Position numbers and translations under genes: made by a program. A stretch of DNA of 64,000 nt, from positions 1,550,001 through 1,614,000 of the forward strand of contig OZ252041.1 in assembly GCA_965247995.1 (NCBI GenBank). The letters run 5' to 3'. This document shows positions 34,038-41,829 of this stretch, piece by piece (the first letter of the stretch is position 1; every line of letters starts with the position of its first letter). The notes under the pieces were generated by a model that saw only the letters and a list, made by a program, of their open reading frames with translations, had not been told where the DNA came from and made no database searches. The stretch comes from JASLZO01 sp965247995 (lineage in GTDB: Bacteria; Chloroflexota; Dehalococcoidia; UBA6926).

Positions 34038-34994
34038 TCAGCCTGCGAACACGCCCTGCAAGAGGCGGTTGGTGTTCTTGAAGTGGTGCTTGGCGTAGCG
34101 GTTCAGGACCTCGGGGCCGTGGCGGCGGACCAACTCCCGGCCGGTGGCATCCACGCCAGCCCCTGCTCCTTTGACGAGTTCGATCCCGGCATCACGGGAA
34201 AGTGCGTTAAGACGGGTGATGAACTCGACTCTGGCCAGGATCGACGCCGCAGCAACCGCTACGTCTGATTCGGCGCGGTGCATCTGGACCAACCGGACGT
34301 TCCAGCCAGCGTCGCTTTGTTCTTTCAACATCAACTGCTGATTCGCGAACTGATCCAGCACCACCGTCAGCCCGTTCGTGTCTACACCGGCAGATTCCAG
34401 CTGCTCGATGACCTCGGAGATCGCGCTCCGATGCGCTCCTGCCAGGATGGCGTTTACATTCATCCGTTTTGGATCGTGCATCTGGTTGTACCGTTCAGGA
34501 TCGATGACGACGACCGATACAACACGGCACATTTCGCGGATCCTAGGCGCCATCTGTCCCATCTCGTAGTCCGAGAGCTCCTTGGAGTCTCGTACCCCCA
34601 ACGTCCTGAGGCCGGACTCAACCTCCGAGTCGACGAACGCGGCGCATGTAACCACCGGACCAAAATAATCGCCCTTGCCCGACTCGTCGGCACCCACACG
34701 CGGGGCGACGGAGCGCGCGCGGTGCTCATCGTCCGCACCGTGTACGCCCAACGCTGAGGCTAAGTCCGCCGACCGCTCCAATTGGGGTTCCTCGAACACG
34801 AGACGACATCCGGACCGTTTCGTGGAGTGGTACAGCACGACGCTATGTTTCCCCGCCTGCGACCGCAACGTGATGCTGATCCCGTGTTGGAGTTCTCGCT
34901 CGACGATCTCGAATCCCTGGGACGCTGCCCAATCGCCTACCCGGCGGCGCGCTGTTTCCAAGTCCGCCGGGATGTCGATTGACTTAGGGGTCAA
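34038..34994 (-). CDS. rnhC: Ribonuclease HIII
   Basis: 318 aa from TTG 34994, which overlaps the upstream stop (TTGA). An N-terminal TBP-like substrate-binding domain (about 1-95) precedes the RNase HII/HIII catalytic domain. The start of that domain, GADESGKGDYFGPVV, is the RNase HIII signature, with DE for metal binding. Further carboxylates lie in VRDSKELSD, VVLDQFA and HRAESDVAVAAASILAR. It removes RNA from RNA-DNA hybrids. No RNase HII gene in this window. Confidence 0.94.
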   Translation of the reverse strand: MTPKSIDIPADLETARRRVGDWAASQGFEIVERELQHGISITLRSQAGKHSVVLYHSTKRSGCRLVFEEPQLERSADLASALGVHGADDEHRARSVAPRVGADESGKGDYFGPVVTCAAFVDSEVESGLRTLGVRDSKELSDYEMGQMAPRIREMCRVVSVVVIDPERYNQMHDPKRMNVNAILAGAHRSAISEVIEQLESAGVDTNGLTVVLDQFANQQLMLKEQSDAGWNVRLVQMHRAESDVAVAAASILARVEFITRLNALSRDAGIELVKGAGAGVDATGRELVRRHGPEVLNRYAKHHFKNTNRLLQGVFAG

Positions 34995-35818
34995 TGAGGA
35001 GACTCGACGAACTCAATTCGTACGGCATCAGCGGATCCGGGTACCACCGTGACGGATTTCACCGAGCTACGCACCTCATGCTGCAGCGCACGCATTCGGT
35101 TCTCGTCGTCAGCCGCCTGGGCTAGGTGTTGCTCGACGGTTTCCTGCGGCTGCCCAGTTGATGAGCCATCCATGTTGTGCTGCGCCGCGGTCAGCACCTG
35201 CGCGTCCAAGTTGCCAGCCGGATAACCCTGCGACGAACACCGTCCCTGGTTCGTCGCGCCCTCGCATCGATAGTACCGGTACGTTTGTTTTCCGGAGGAT
35301 CCGTCTTTGCGCGTCCAAGATCGGTGTCTCGTGACGCCGATCAGATTGCTCCCACACGTGGCGCACGTCGCCAGACCGGACAACAAGAAGGGCTTGCCGC
35401 GGGCACTCCCGGACTTGGCCGCGCGCTCGTCAAGTTGGCGCTGAATGCGGGCGAACGTCCGTGGCGCGACAAGCGGCTCGTGGTTCCCAGTCACCCGTGA
35501 AGAGAACCGCTGGTAGACGCCTGAGTAGGTCCGATTCCGGAGCATGTCTCGTACTGTGACCATGCTCCAATGGCCGCCTTTCCGGGTCCGATAGCCAGAT
35601 TCGTTCAGGTGTTTCACAATGGAGCGAATTCCCTTGCCCTCCACCGCTAAGCCGAAGATGCGGCGGACCACCTCTGCCTCCCCCGGAGCGGGCTGGATTG
35701 ACCCATCGCCGACAGATTCGTACCCGTACGGCAGTCGACCGAGGACAAGGCCACGGAGGGCGCGTCGCTCCATGGCGGTGCGGAGTTTCTGCGTTTTTTC
35801 GGGGGTCGTGGCAGCCAT
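34991..35818 (-). CDS. Serine recombinase C-terminal portion lacking the catalytic domain
   Basis: 275 aa. It contains the 'Recombinase' DNA-binding domain (RRALRGLVLGRLPYGYESVGDG ... EVVRRIFGLAVEGKGIRSIVKHLNESGYRTRKGGHWSMVTVRDMLRNRTYSGVY) and a zinc ribbon (CATCGSNLIG ... YRYYRCEGATNQGRCSS). The N-terminal resolvase domain with the catalytic Ser is absent. The frame stays open about 32 codons upstream of ATG 35818 without another start and ends at a TAG near 35917. It is either a decayed large serine integrase or a retained DNA-binding protein. Overlaps rnhC by 4 nt. Confidence 0.75.
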   Translation of the reverse strand: MAATTPEKTQKLRTAMERRALRGLVLGRLPYGYESVGDGSIQPAPGEAEVVRRIFGLAVEGKGIRSIVKHLNESGYRTRKGGHWSMVTVRDMLRNRTYSGVYQRFSSRVTGNHEPLVAPRTFARIQRQLDERAAKSGSARGKPFLLSGLATCATCGSNLIGVTRHRSWTRKDGSSGKQTYRYYRCEGATNQGRCSSQGYPAGNLDAQVLTAAQHNMDGSSTGQPQETVEQHLAQAADDENRMRALQHEVRSSVKSVTVVPGSADAVRIEFVESPH

Positions 35819-35946
35819 GTTTCGAAGCGTAATCAGCTTGGCACGCGGATTTTGTGCTTCGACAGCATATCGCCTCAGGTTTCCAACGTCTATCAGCCAA
35901 GCTTGTTCGCGTTTCTACCCGTGAGTACGCTACCCGCGGTACCACG

Positions 35947-37842
35947 GTGAAGGCATCTCGAAAGAAACGACGCAGGTTCGCCCCGCGCAGCCGCCATGAA
36001 GCGGAGCCGAGCGTGAGACGAGTAAACGCGACTCTAACGGACTTCGACGAGTTCGGGGCTGCAATCGGACATGACGAAGAGGGCAAGCGGATCGTCGCCG
36101 CGTTCGGGATCCCAGGTGAGTCCGTTGTTGTCGAGGTCAGAGAAGAGTCGGACTCCGTGGCACTCGGCGAAGTCGTCGATGTTCTGGAGCGGTCCTCGGA
36201 GCGAGTAGAGCCGCGCTGCGCTCATTTCGGGGTGTGCGGCGGGTGCCAACTCCAACACCTGGACTATGCTGCGCAGCTTCGGCTAAAGACGGGGATCGTT
36301 CGCGGGCGGCTACGACAAGTAGGGGCGCTCATGAATGCCCCAGTCTCGCCGATGATCGGTGCGGAATCTCCGTGGAACTACCGGAACCACGCCCGGTTCA
36401 CCGTTCGAGATGGTGGCGTGACAGGGTTCACGCACTGGTACACACATCGGTTCGAACCGATAGACGAGTGTCACATCATGGACCCGCGAATAAACACGAT
36501 TCGCGAGGCCCTCAACGGACGCTTGGACGCTCCAGCGCGGCAGCTCGGGGTCCGTTATGGGTCCAAACACGCCAGCTATTCGATTCACCCTCGGCTCGAC
36601 CCGGATGCCGCTCAGGGGTACGAAACCGGCCAAACGGACCATGTGGAGCGGCTCGCCGGAGTTGACTTCAAGGTCTCCGCGGCTTCGTTCTTTCAGGTCA
36701 ACACTGGCCAGGCCGAGCGGATGGCGGCAGTAGTGCGGGATGGTCTGCGTCTCCATGGAACCGACGTCGTGCTCGACGCCTACGCGGGAGTCGGCACTTT
36801 CGCCGCGTTGTTCGCTCCGATGTGCGCACGGGTGGTGGCGGTCGAGGAGTCAGCGTCTGCTGTACGGGACGCTCGAGAAAACGTGGCGGATTTCCCAAAC
36901 GTCGAGGTGGTCGAGGCAAAGACGGAAGACTACCTCGATCACCTCGTGCTGACGCCCGATTCCGTAATCCTCGATCCTCCACGGTCTGGCTGTGATGAGC
37001 GAGTGCTGGACGCGATCGGGCGTCTTCAGCCCAATCGGCTGGTCTACGTTTCATGTGAACCGGAAACGCTGGCGCGGGACCTTCGGCGTCTCGTACTTGC
37101 CGGGTATCGAATCGTGGACGTAACGCCGATTGATATGTTCCCCCAGACGTACCACATCGAGTGCGTCGCAACACTGGAGAAGGCTGACCGGCCGCTGATA
37201 CTCGCATCCACCTCTCCGCGCCGGACCGATCTCATCCAGGCGCTCTCATCGGAGGCGCAGGCGCTGGCCCCCGGCGCCGACGAACCCAAACCAGAACCTG
37301 ACGAAGACCCGCATAAGTACGCGCGCCGTGTCGCCGAGGCGAAGGCGCTGTCGATTCGCCATGAGTCACGTGTACCGGTCTTGTCAGCCGACACGGTTGT
37401 CGTGGCCTCAGACGGACGAGTATTGGGGAAACCCGCTGACGAGGCGGATGCGCGTGAGATGCTCCGGAGCCTTCGGGGCCGGGCTCATGCCGTTGTGACC
37501 GCCGTCGCGGTCTACGGTCCAGGATCGGGCGAGGGCGAGGTTTCCGTGGAGTCTGTCGAGACTCGTGTCAGCATGCGGGAGTATTCGGACGCCGAGATCG
37601 AGACCTATGTCTCGTCCGGCGCACCGTTGGACAAGGCGGGAGCGTACGGCATCCAAGACGATGCTTTCCGACCTGTGGCCGGGCTCGTTGGATGCACGCC
37701 GAATGTCGTCGGCCTGCCGCTTTGCCTTGCGTCGCGCCTGCTCAGCGGAATCGATGACCGGGCGCTGCAACCCGTTCACACCGGCCCATCAGGGGAGGTA
37801 CCCAGCGGTTGCCGGTACTGTCGATCCACCAACATCGCATGA
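35947..37842 (+). CDS. Fusion of RlmD/TrmA-family 23S rRNA/tRNA uracil-5-methyltransferase and Maf-type NTP pyrophosphatase
   Basis: 631 aa from GTG 35947 (starts at 35854 possible). A basic N-terminus leads into a TRAM domain (about 22-80). Iron-sulfur Cys follow at about 90, 96 and 99 (CAHFGVCGGC), with a fourth in DECHIMD. Then come SAM-binding LDAYAGVGTF (about 276), DPPRSGCDE and the catalytic YVSCEPETLARDL (about 369). Immediately after 'HIECVATLEKADRP' a complete Maf domain starts at about 416: LILASTSPRRTDLIQAL, VLSADTVVVA, LGKPADEADAREMLRSLRG, DKAGAYGIQD. Maf enzymes hydrolyse non-canonical or surplus dTTP/UTP/CTP. One uninterrupted frame joins both, so this is a real gene fusion unless assembly error. 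Confidence 0.9.
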   Translation: MKASRKKRRRFAPRSRHEAEPSVRRVNATLTDFDEFGAAIGHDEEGKRIVAAFGIPGESVVVEVREESDSVALGEVVDVLERSSERVEPRCAHFGVCGGCQLQHLDYAAQLRLKTGIVRGRLRQVGALMNAPVSPMIGAESPWNYRNHARFTVRDGGVTGFTHWYTHRFEPIDECHIMDPRINTIREALNGRLDAPARQLGVRYGSKHASYSIHPRLDPDAAQGYETGQTDHVERLAGVDFKVSAASFFQVNTGQAERMAAVVRDGLRLHGTDVVLDAYAGVGTFAALFAPMCARVVAVEESASAVRDARENVADFPNVEVVEAKTEDYLDHLVLTPDSVILDPPRSGCDERVLDAIGRLQPNRLVYVSCEPETLARDLRRLVLAGYRIVDVTPIDMFPQTYHIECVATLEKADRPLILASTSPRRTDLIQALSSEAQALAPGADEPKPEPDEDPHKYARRVAEAKALSIRHESRVPVLSADTVVVASDGRVLGKPADEADAREMLRSLRGRAHAVVTAVAVYGPGSGEGEVSVESVETRVSMREYSDAEIETYVSSGAPLDKAGAYGIQDDAFRPVAGLVGCTPNVVGLPLCLASRLLSGIDDRALQPVHTGPSGEVPSGCRYCRSTNIA

Positions 37843-37887
37843 CGGTGAGCCCCGCCAAGCGTGCGCCAGCCAGCGAGCGCGCGTGAA

Positions 37888-38400
37888 ATGGACCCGCTTG
37901 AGGCAACGGTCACACTTACGAGGTGGGCCCATGTCCTTGCCACCGTCACGTGGGTGGGTGGGAACCTCTTCTTCCTCCTCGTACTCAGGCCGGCGCTGAG
38001 AGGAGTCGACGGGGCGTCGCCTGAACTCGGCCGGTTAGTAGGGGCGAGGTTCAAAGAGATCGTCGACCTTTCGATGTGGGTGCTGATCATCACCGGCGGC
38101 GTGCTGATCTATGACCGACTGGCGGATCGCGTGGAGATGCCGTATCTGGTCGCGCTTGGGGCGAAGCTCATCTTGTCGGGCATGATGTTCCTGGTGGCTG
38201 TGTCCCTAGGCCGCCGAGGTTCCCGTAGGTCCTCGTCGCCGTTGGAGGGGTCTTGGACCGAGATCCTCCCGCGGTGGCTCGTGCCGGGGTTCGCCGCCGT
38301 ACAGCAGCGTTGGGCGACGATGTTGTCGCCGACAAACCTGCTCGTTGTATTGGGGCCGGCGATCGTTCTTCTCGGCGTCGTGTTGCGAACGCTGGCCTAG
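37888..38400 (+). CDS. CopD-like integral membrane protein
   Basis: 170 aa from ATG 37888; GTG 37861 would add nine residues and neither has a clear ribosome site. Four predicted helices with the CopD-domain opening TRWAHVLATVTWVGGNLFFLLVLRPAL and a central VLIITGGVLIYDRLADR. His and Trp in AHVLATVTW could hold heme or metal. Proteins of this type are often annotated as copper-resistance D or hypothetical membrane proteins. Function not established. Confidence 0.75.
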   Translation: MDPLEATVTLTRWAHVLATVTWVGGNLFFLLVLRPALRGVDGASPELGRLVGARFKEIVDLSMWVLIITGGVLIYDRLADRVEMPYLVALGAKLILSGMMFLVAVSLGRRGSRRSSSPLEGSWTEILPRWLVPGFAAVQQRWATMLSPTNLLVVLGPAIVLLGVVLRTLA

Positions 38401-38506
38401 CTGTAGTTTCGCGATACCTGCTAGACAGAACGACTCGACGGCACGAAGATAATCTGTCCAGTGCGCGAGTCCGAGGGACGCGTCATCGGATCAAGGGGGA
38501 GTCGGC

Positions 38507-40912
38507 ATGACGTCGGACGGTAATGGTGCATTGGCGGGCCTACGGGTTCTCGAGCTGGGTGGCGGAGAGGCCGCGCAAATGTGCGCGCGGTTGCTCGGCG
38601 ATTTTGGTGCGGACGTCATCAAAATCGAACCGCTGGCGGGCGATCCTAGCCGACGCCGTGGACCGTTCCAAGGCGGCGAAGAGGATCCGGAGCGAAGCCT
38701 CTATTTCATCAACTTCAATCACAACAAGCGCAGCGTGGTGCTTGATCTCGAAACCGAGGCAGGTTGCCAAGCCGTCGTCCGCCTAGCGCAGCGCGCCGAT
38801 TTCGTCGTCGAGGCCTTCCAACCCAAGCAGTTGGACGCACTGGGACTCGGGTACGAGCAGTTGGCCGGTCGGAACCCAGGCCTGATCTATGTCTCGGTGA
38901 CGCCATTCGGCCACTCGGGACCGTTCAGTCACTTCCAAGGCGTCGAGTTGACCCAGCAGGCAATGAGCGGCGTCATGTATATCCACGGCGATGGTGAAGC
39001 TCGCCCGTGCTTGGTACCGGCGGAACAGTTGGTCCAGCTCTCGTCGTCCCACGCGTTCTTCGGCGCGCTCGCAGCGCTCCACGCGCGTTCGATGGCTGGA
39101 AACGGCCAACATGTGGACGTCTCGATGCAAGATGTTGGCCTCTGGCAACTGATGATGTCGGTGGGCGACTACTCGCTGACCCAGACCGAGCGGCGGCGGA
39201 CCGGCGCCGCACCAACAAACGCGGGCGTTTCCATCTATCCAACACGGGACGGTGGTTACGTGCAGATGTCCCCTTACATGGACCGCCACCTCACGGGCCT
39301 GGCCCAATGGCTTCAGGACCCTGACCTTCCGGTGGAAGCGTTGACGGACCTGGATTTCCGGCGAGCCAACGCGGAGGGTCTGATCGAAGAGCGCCTCCGT
39401 GACTTCATTGTCCAGCACGACCGAGACGCGTTTGTTGAGGAGGCGCAACGGCGCGACATTCCATCGACTCCGTTGCTCCGCATCTCCGAGCTCGTCGAAC
39501 ACGAACACACGCGGTCGCGGGGTTGGATGAAGGAACTCGACCATCCGGTGGTCGGTACCTACCGGGCTCCAGGTACTCCGTACCGCATGTCGGAAACGCC
39601 CTGGGCAGTTCGGCGACCCGCGCCTCGGTTGGGTGAACACACCGAAGAGGTATTGGCGGAGATTGCGGACGAACAGCCCGTTCCCGTCCCTGCGGGTGCC
39701 AGCTCCAACGGCGCACGCAGCACGATTCCGCGGAAACCTCTGGACGGCGTGCGCGTCGTGGACTTTACTCAGGCGGTCGCTGGGCCCGTGGCGACAATGC
39801 TCCTCGCGTTCATGGGAGCCGAGGTAATCAAGATTGAGACCGAAGGCCGGCCGCAACCCAGAAACGCCACTCAGGCCGGCGGCGCTGAGCTGAATCGCAA
39901 CAAACTCAGCGCCAACATCAACGCTCAGACTCCTCGGGGCTACGAGATGGCGGTGCGGCTGATCGAACGGTCTGACGTCGTCGTGGACAATTTTAGGCCC
40001 GGCGTGATGGACCGGATGGGCTTGGGGTACGAAAAGCTGCGCGAAGCGAAGCAGGACATCATCGTCATGCAGATGCCGGGAATGGGCCGAACGGGTCCAT
40101 TCCGCGACTACATGACGTACGGGCAACAAATATTCGGTGTTGCAGGACTCGGCTACATCTGGGGCCACGTCGGTTCCCGGCTGGAGACGCGGCCCAAGCT
40201 TGGATACACCGATTACGTTGCAGGCGCAGCAGCGGCGGGAGCCGTGACCGTAGCCTTGGAGCATCGGCGCCGAACCGGAGTTGGGCAGTTCATTGAAGTC
40301 GCGCAGGTGGAGGCACTTGCATCAACGCTCGGGGCCCAGATCTTGGATTGGACGGTCAATAAGACCGATGCGGAGCCGGTTGGCAATGTGACCGACCGCT
40401 TCGCTCCACATGACCTCTACCCATGTGCTGGCGACGATTCGTGGTGCGCGATCGCGTGCCGGGACGACAATGAATGGTCACGCCTAGTCGAGGCGATGGA
40501 AAGCCCCGAATGGGCGTCCGAGCCCAGGTGGTCGACACTGGAGGGCCGGATCGCTGGTCGGGATGAACTGAATCGCCAGATCGGCGAATGGACATCGACG
40601 CGTTCCGGGCGGTCCGTCATGCATCGCCTGCAGCGGTACGGAGTCCCGGCCGGGATCGACCAGCGTCCAGAGTTGTTGAACTACGATCCGCATCTCTTGG
40701 CGCGTGAGTCGGTTGTCACCGTGTGGCAAGGACCCCCGTGGGATACCTGGATCAATCACCCGGCGCTGCCGGCACGGCTTTCAGCGACGCCAGGAGACTC
40801 GCGGGGACCTGCGCCAAGCGCTGGTCAAGACAATCGGCACGTATTTCACGAGGTCATGGGCCTCACCTCGGCAGAAGTAGAAGGGCTCGTGGCAGACGGG
40901 GCTCTCCGATAG
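38507..40912 (+). CDS. Tandem CaiB/BaiF family III CoA-transferase (two fused copies)
   Basis: 801 aa with GGGGGAG before ATG 38507. Two complete CaiB/BaiF domains lie in one chain. Copy 1 (about 1-395) has GLRVLELGGGEAAQMCARLLGDFGADVIKIEP, DFVVEAFQPKQLDALGLGYEQL and the catalytic-Asp motif GQHVDVSMQDVG (about 207). Copy 2 (about 405-801) has GVRVVDFTQAVAGPVATMLLAFMGAEVIKIET, DVVVDNFRPGVMDRMGLGYEKL and GQFIEVAQVEAL (about 602), where Glu replaces Asp. Family III enzymes move CoA between acids via an aspartyl-CoA anhydride. Fusion allows the interlocked dimer to form in one chain. Substrates unknown. Confidence 0.92.
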   Translation: MTSDGNGALAGLRVLELGGGEAAQMCARLLGDFGADVIKIEPLAGDPSRRRGPFQGGEEDPERSLYFINFNHNKRSVVLDLETEAGCQAVVRLAQRADFVVEAFQPKQLDALGLGYEQLAGRNPGLIYVSVTPFGHSGPFSHFQGVELTQQAMSGVMYIHGDGEARPCLVPAEQLVQLSSSHAFFGALAALHARSMAGNGQHVDVSMQDVGLWQLMMSVGDYSLTQTERRRTGAAPTNAGVSIYPTRDGGYVQMSPYMDRHLTGLAQWLQDPDLPVEALTDLDFRRANAEGLIEERLRDFIVQHDRDAFVEEAQRRDIPSTPLLRISELVEHEHTRSRGWMKELDHPVVGTYRAPGTPYRMSETPWAVRRPAPRLGEHTEEVLAEIADEQPVPVPAGASSNGARSTIPRKPLDGVRVVDFTQAVAGPVATMLLAFMGAEVIKIETEGRPQPRNATQAGGAELNRNKLSANINAQTPRGYEMAVRLIERSDVVVDNFRPGVMDRMGLGYEKLREAKQDIIVMQMPGMGRTGPFRDYMTYGQQIFGVAGLGYIWGHVGSRLETRPKLGYTDYVAGAAAAGAVTVALEHRRRTGVGQFIEVAQVEALASTLGAQILDWTVNKTDAEPVGNVTDRFAPHDLYPCAGDDSWCAIACRDDNEWSRLVEAMESPEWASEPRWSTLEGRIAGRDELNRQIGEWTSTRSGRSVMHRLQRYGVPAGIDQRPELLNYDPHLLARESVVTVWQGPPWDTWINHPALPARLSATPGDSRGPAPSAGQDNRHVFHEVMGLTSAEVEGLVADGALR

Positions 40913-40922
40913 CGCGGCACCG

Positions 40923-41804
40923 CTACGCCAGCGTCAAAGCGCTGCGCCGGTAGGAACCCAATAGTCTGATTCGACGGCACAGCGAACCCCGACTCCGGTC
41001 GAGGATCCTGTAGGCGATGTCCATTTGCTCTTCATGGATGTGACCCAGAAACTCAATGAAAAAGGCGTACTCCCACAACCCCGTGCCCCGATCGAGGTTG
41101 ATCGGTCTCGACTGAAGCATCGTCGCATTCAAGCCGTGTTCGGCGAAGAGGTTCAGTACCCGCGCTAGTGAGCCGGGTTCGTTCTCGACCTCGAACAAGA
41201 ACGACGTCTTGTCGTTCCCGGTCGCCGCAGGTATGGCGCCGCGCCCGAATGCCCAGAACCGCGTGGCATTCCCGCGACCGTCCTCCATATTGGGACGAAC
41301 GACGTCGAGCCCGTAGGCCTCGCCGGCGAGGTCCGTCGCCAACGCGGCTGTTCCGGGTCCTTCGGCGGCCGCGCGTTGTGCACCGCGAGCGGTGCTCGCT
41401 TCACGAATCGGCTCCACCTCATGGCCGAGCTCCTCACTCAAACGGCGAAGGTTGTTCCGGCACTGGTTTAGCGCCTGCTCGTGGGAATAGACGCGCGTGA
41501 CTGCCTCTAGGGGACCGGTTGAGAGCAGGTGGTGGTGGATCGGAAGGAACACCTCCGCCATCACGTTGATGTCGGCCGTGGTGTAGGTCGCATCAAGCGT
41601 GGCGCCAACGCTCCCCTCGAACAGATTCTCAATGGGAAGCACACCGAAGTCGATCTCTCTGTGTTGGACCGCTCGGCAGATGGCTTGCGTGTCCATCGGC
41701 ACATACTCCGCCCCGTCACCTCCGAAGTGTTGAAGGGCGGCGAGATGCGTAAAGGTCGCTTCAGGTCGTAGGAAACCGACGCGGTGGGTGGATGTGGTCG
41801 ACAT
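40923..41804 (-). CDS. pheA: Prephenate dehydratase
   Basis: 293 aa from ATG 41804, set by GGAGG seven bases upstream. Monofunctional enzyme making phenylpyruvate from prephenate. The PDT domain (1-185) has RVGFLRPEATFTHLAA, VLPIENLFEGSVGATLD and NATRFWAFGRG (the TRF catalytic motif). The C-terminal ACT domain (about 200-280) has KTSFLFEVENEPGSLARVLNLFAEHGLNATMLQSRPI, the Phe-binding regulatory module with QSRP in place of ESRP. Last gene of the aroF/tRNA-Tyr/tyrS/pheA series, 25 nt after tyrS. Confidence 0.94.
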   Translation of the reverse strand: MSTTSTHRVGFLRPEATFTHLAALQHFGGDGAEYVPMDTQAICRAVQHREIDFGVLPIENLFEGSVGATLDATYTTADINVMAEVFLPIHHHLLSTGPLEAVTRVYSHEQALNQCRNNLRRLSEELGHEVEPIREASTARGAQRAAAEGPGTAALATDLAGEAYGLDVVRPNMEDGRGNATRFWAFGRGAIPAATGNDKTSFLFEVENEPGSLARVLNLFAEHGLNATMLQSRPINLDRGTGLWEYAFFIEFLGHIHEEQMDIAYRILDRSRGSLCRRIRLLGSYRRSALTLA

Positions 41805-41829
41805 GGTTGCCTCCGGAACGCAAGGGGCG

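Noticed and set aside
38783..40264. 493-codon open frame on the minus strand inside the CoA-transferase gene.
   Set aside because: It is antisense to a clearly coding gene, and its translation has no domain pattern and odd composition. GC-rich coding DNA gives such mirror frames.
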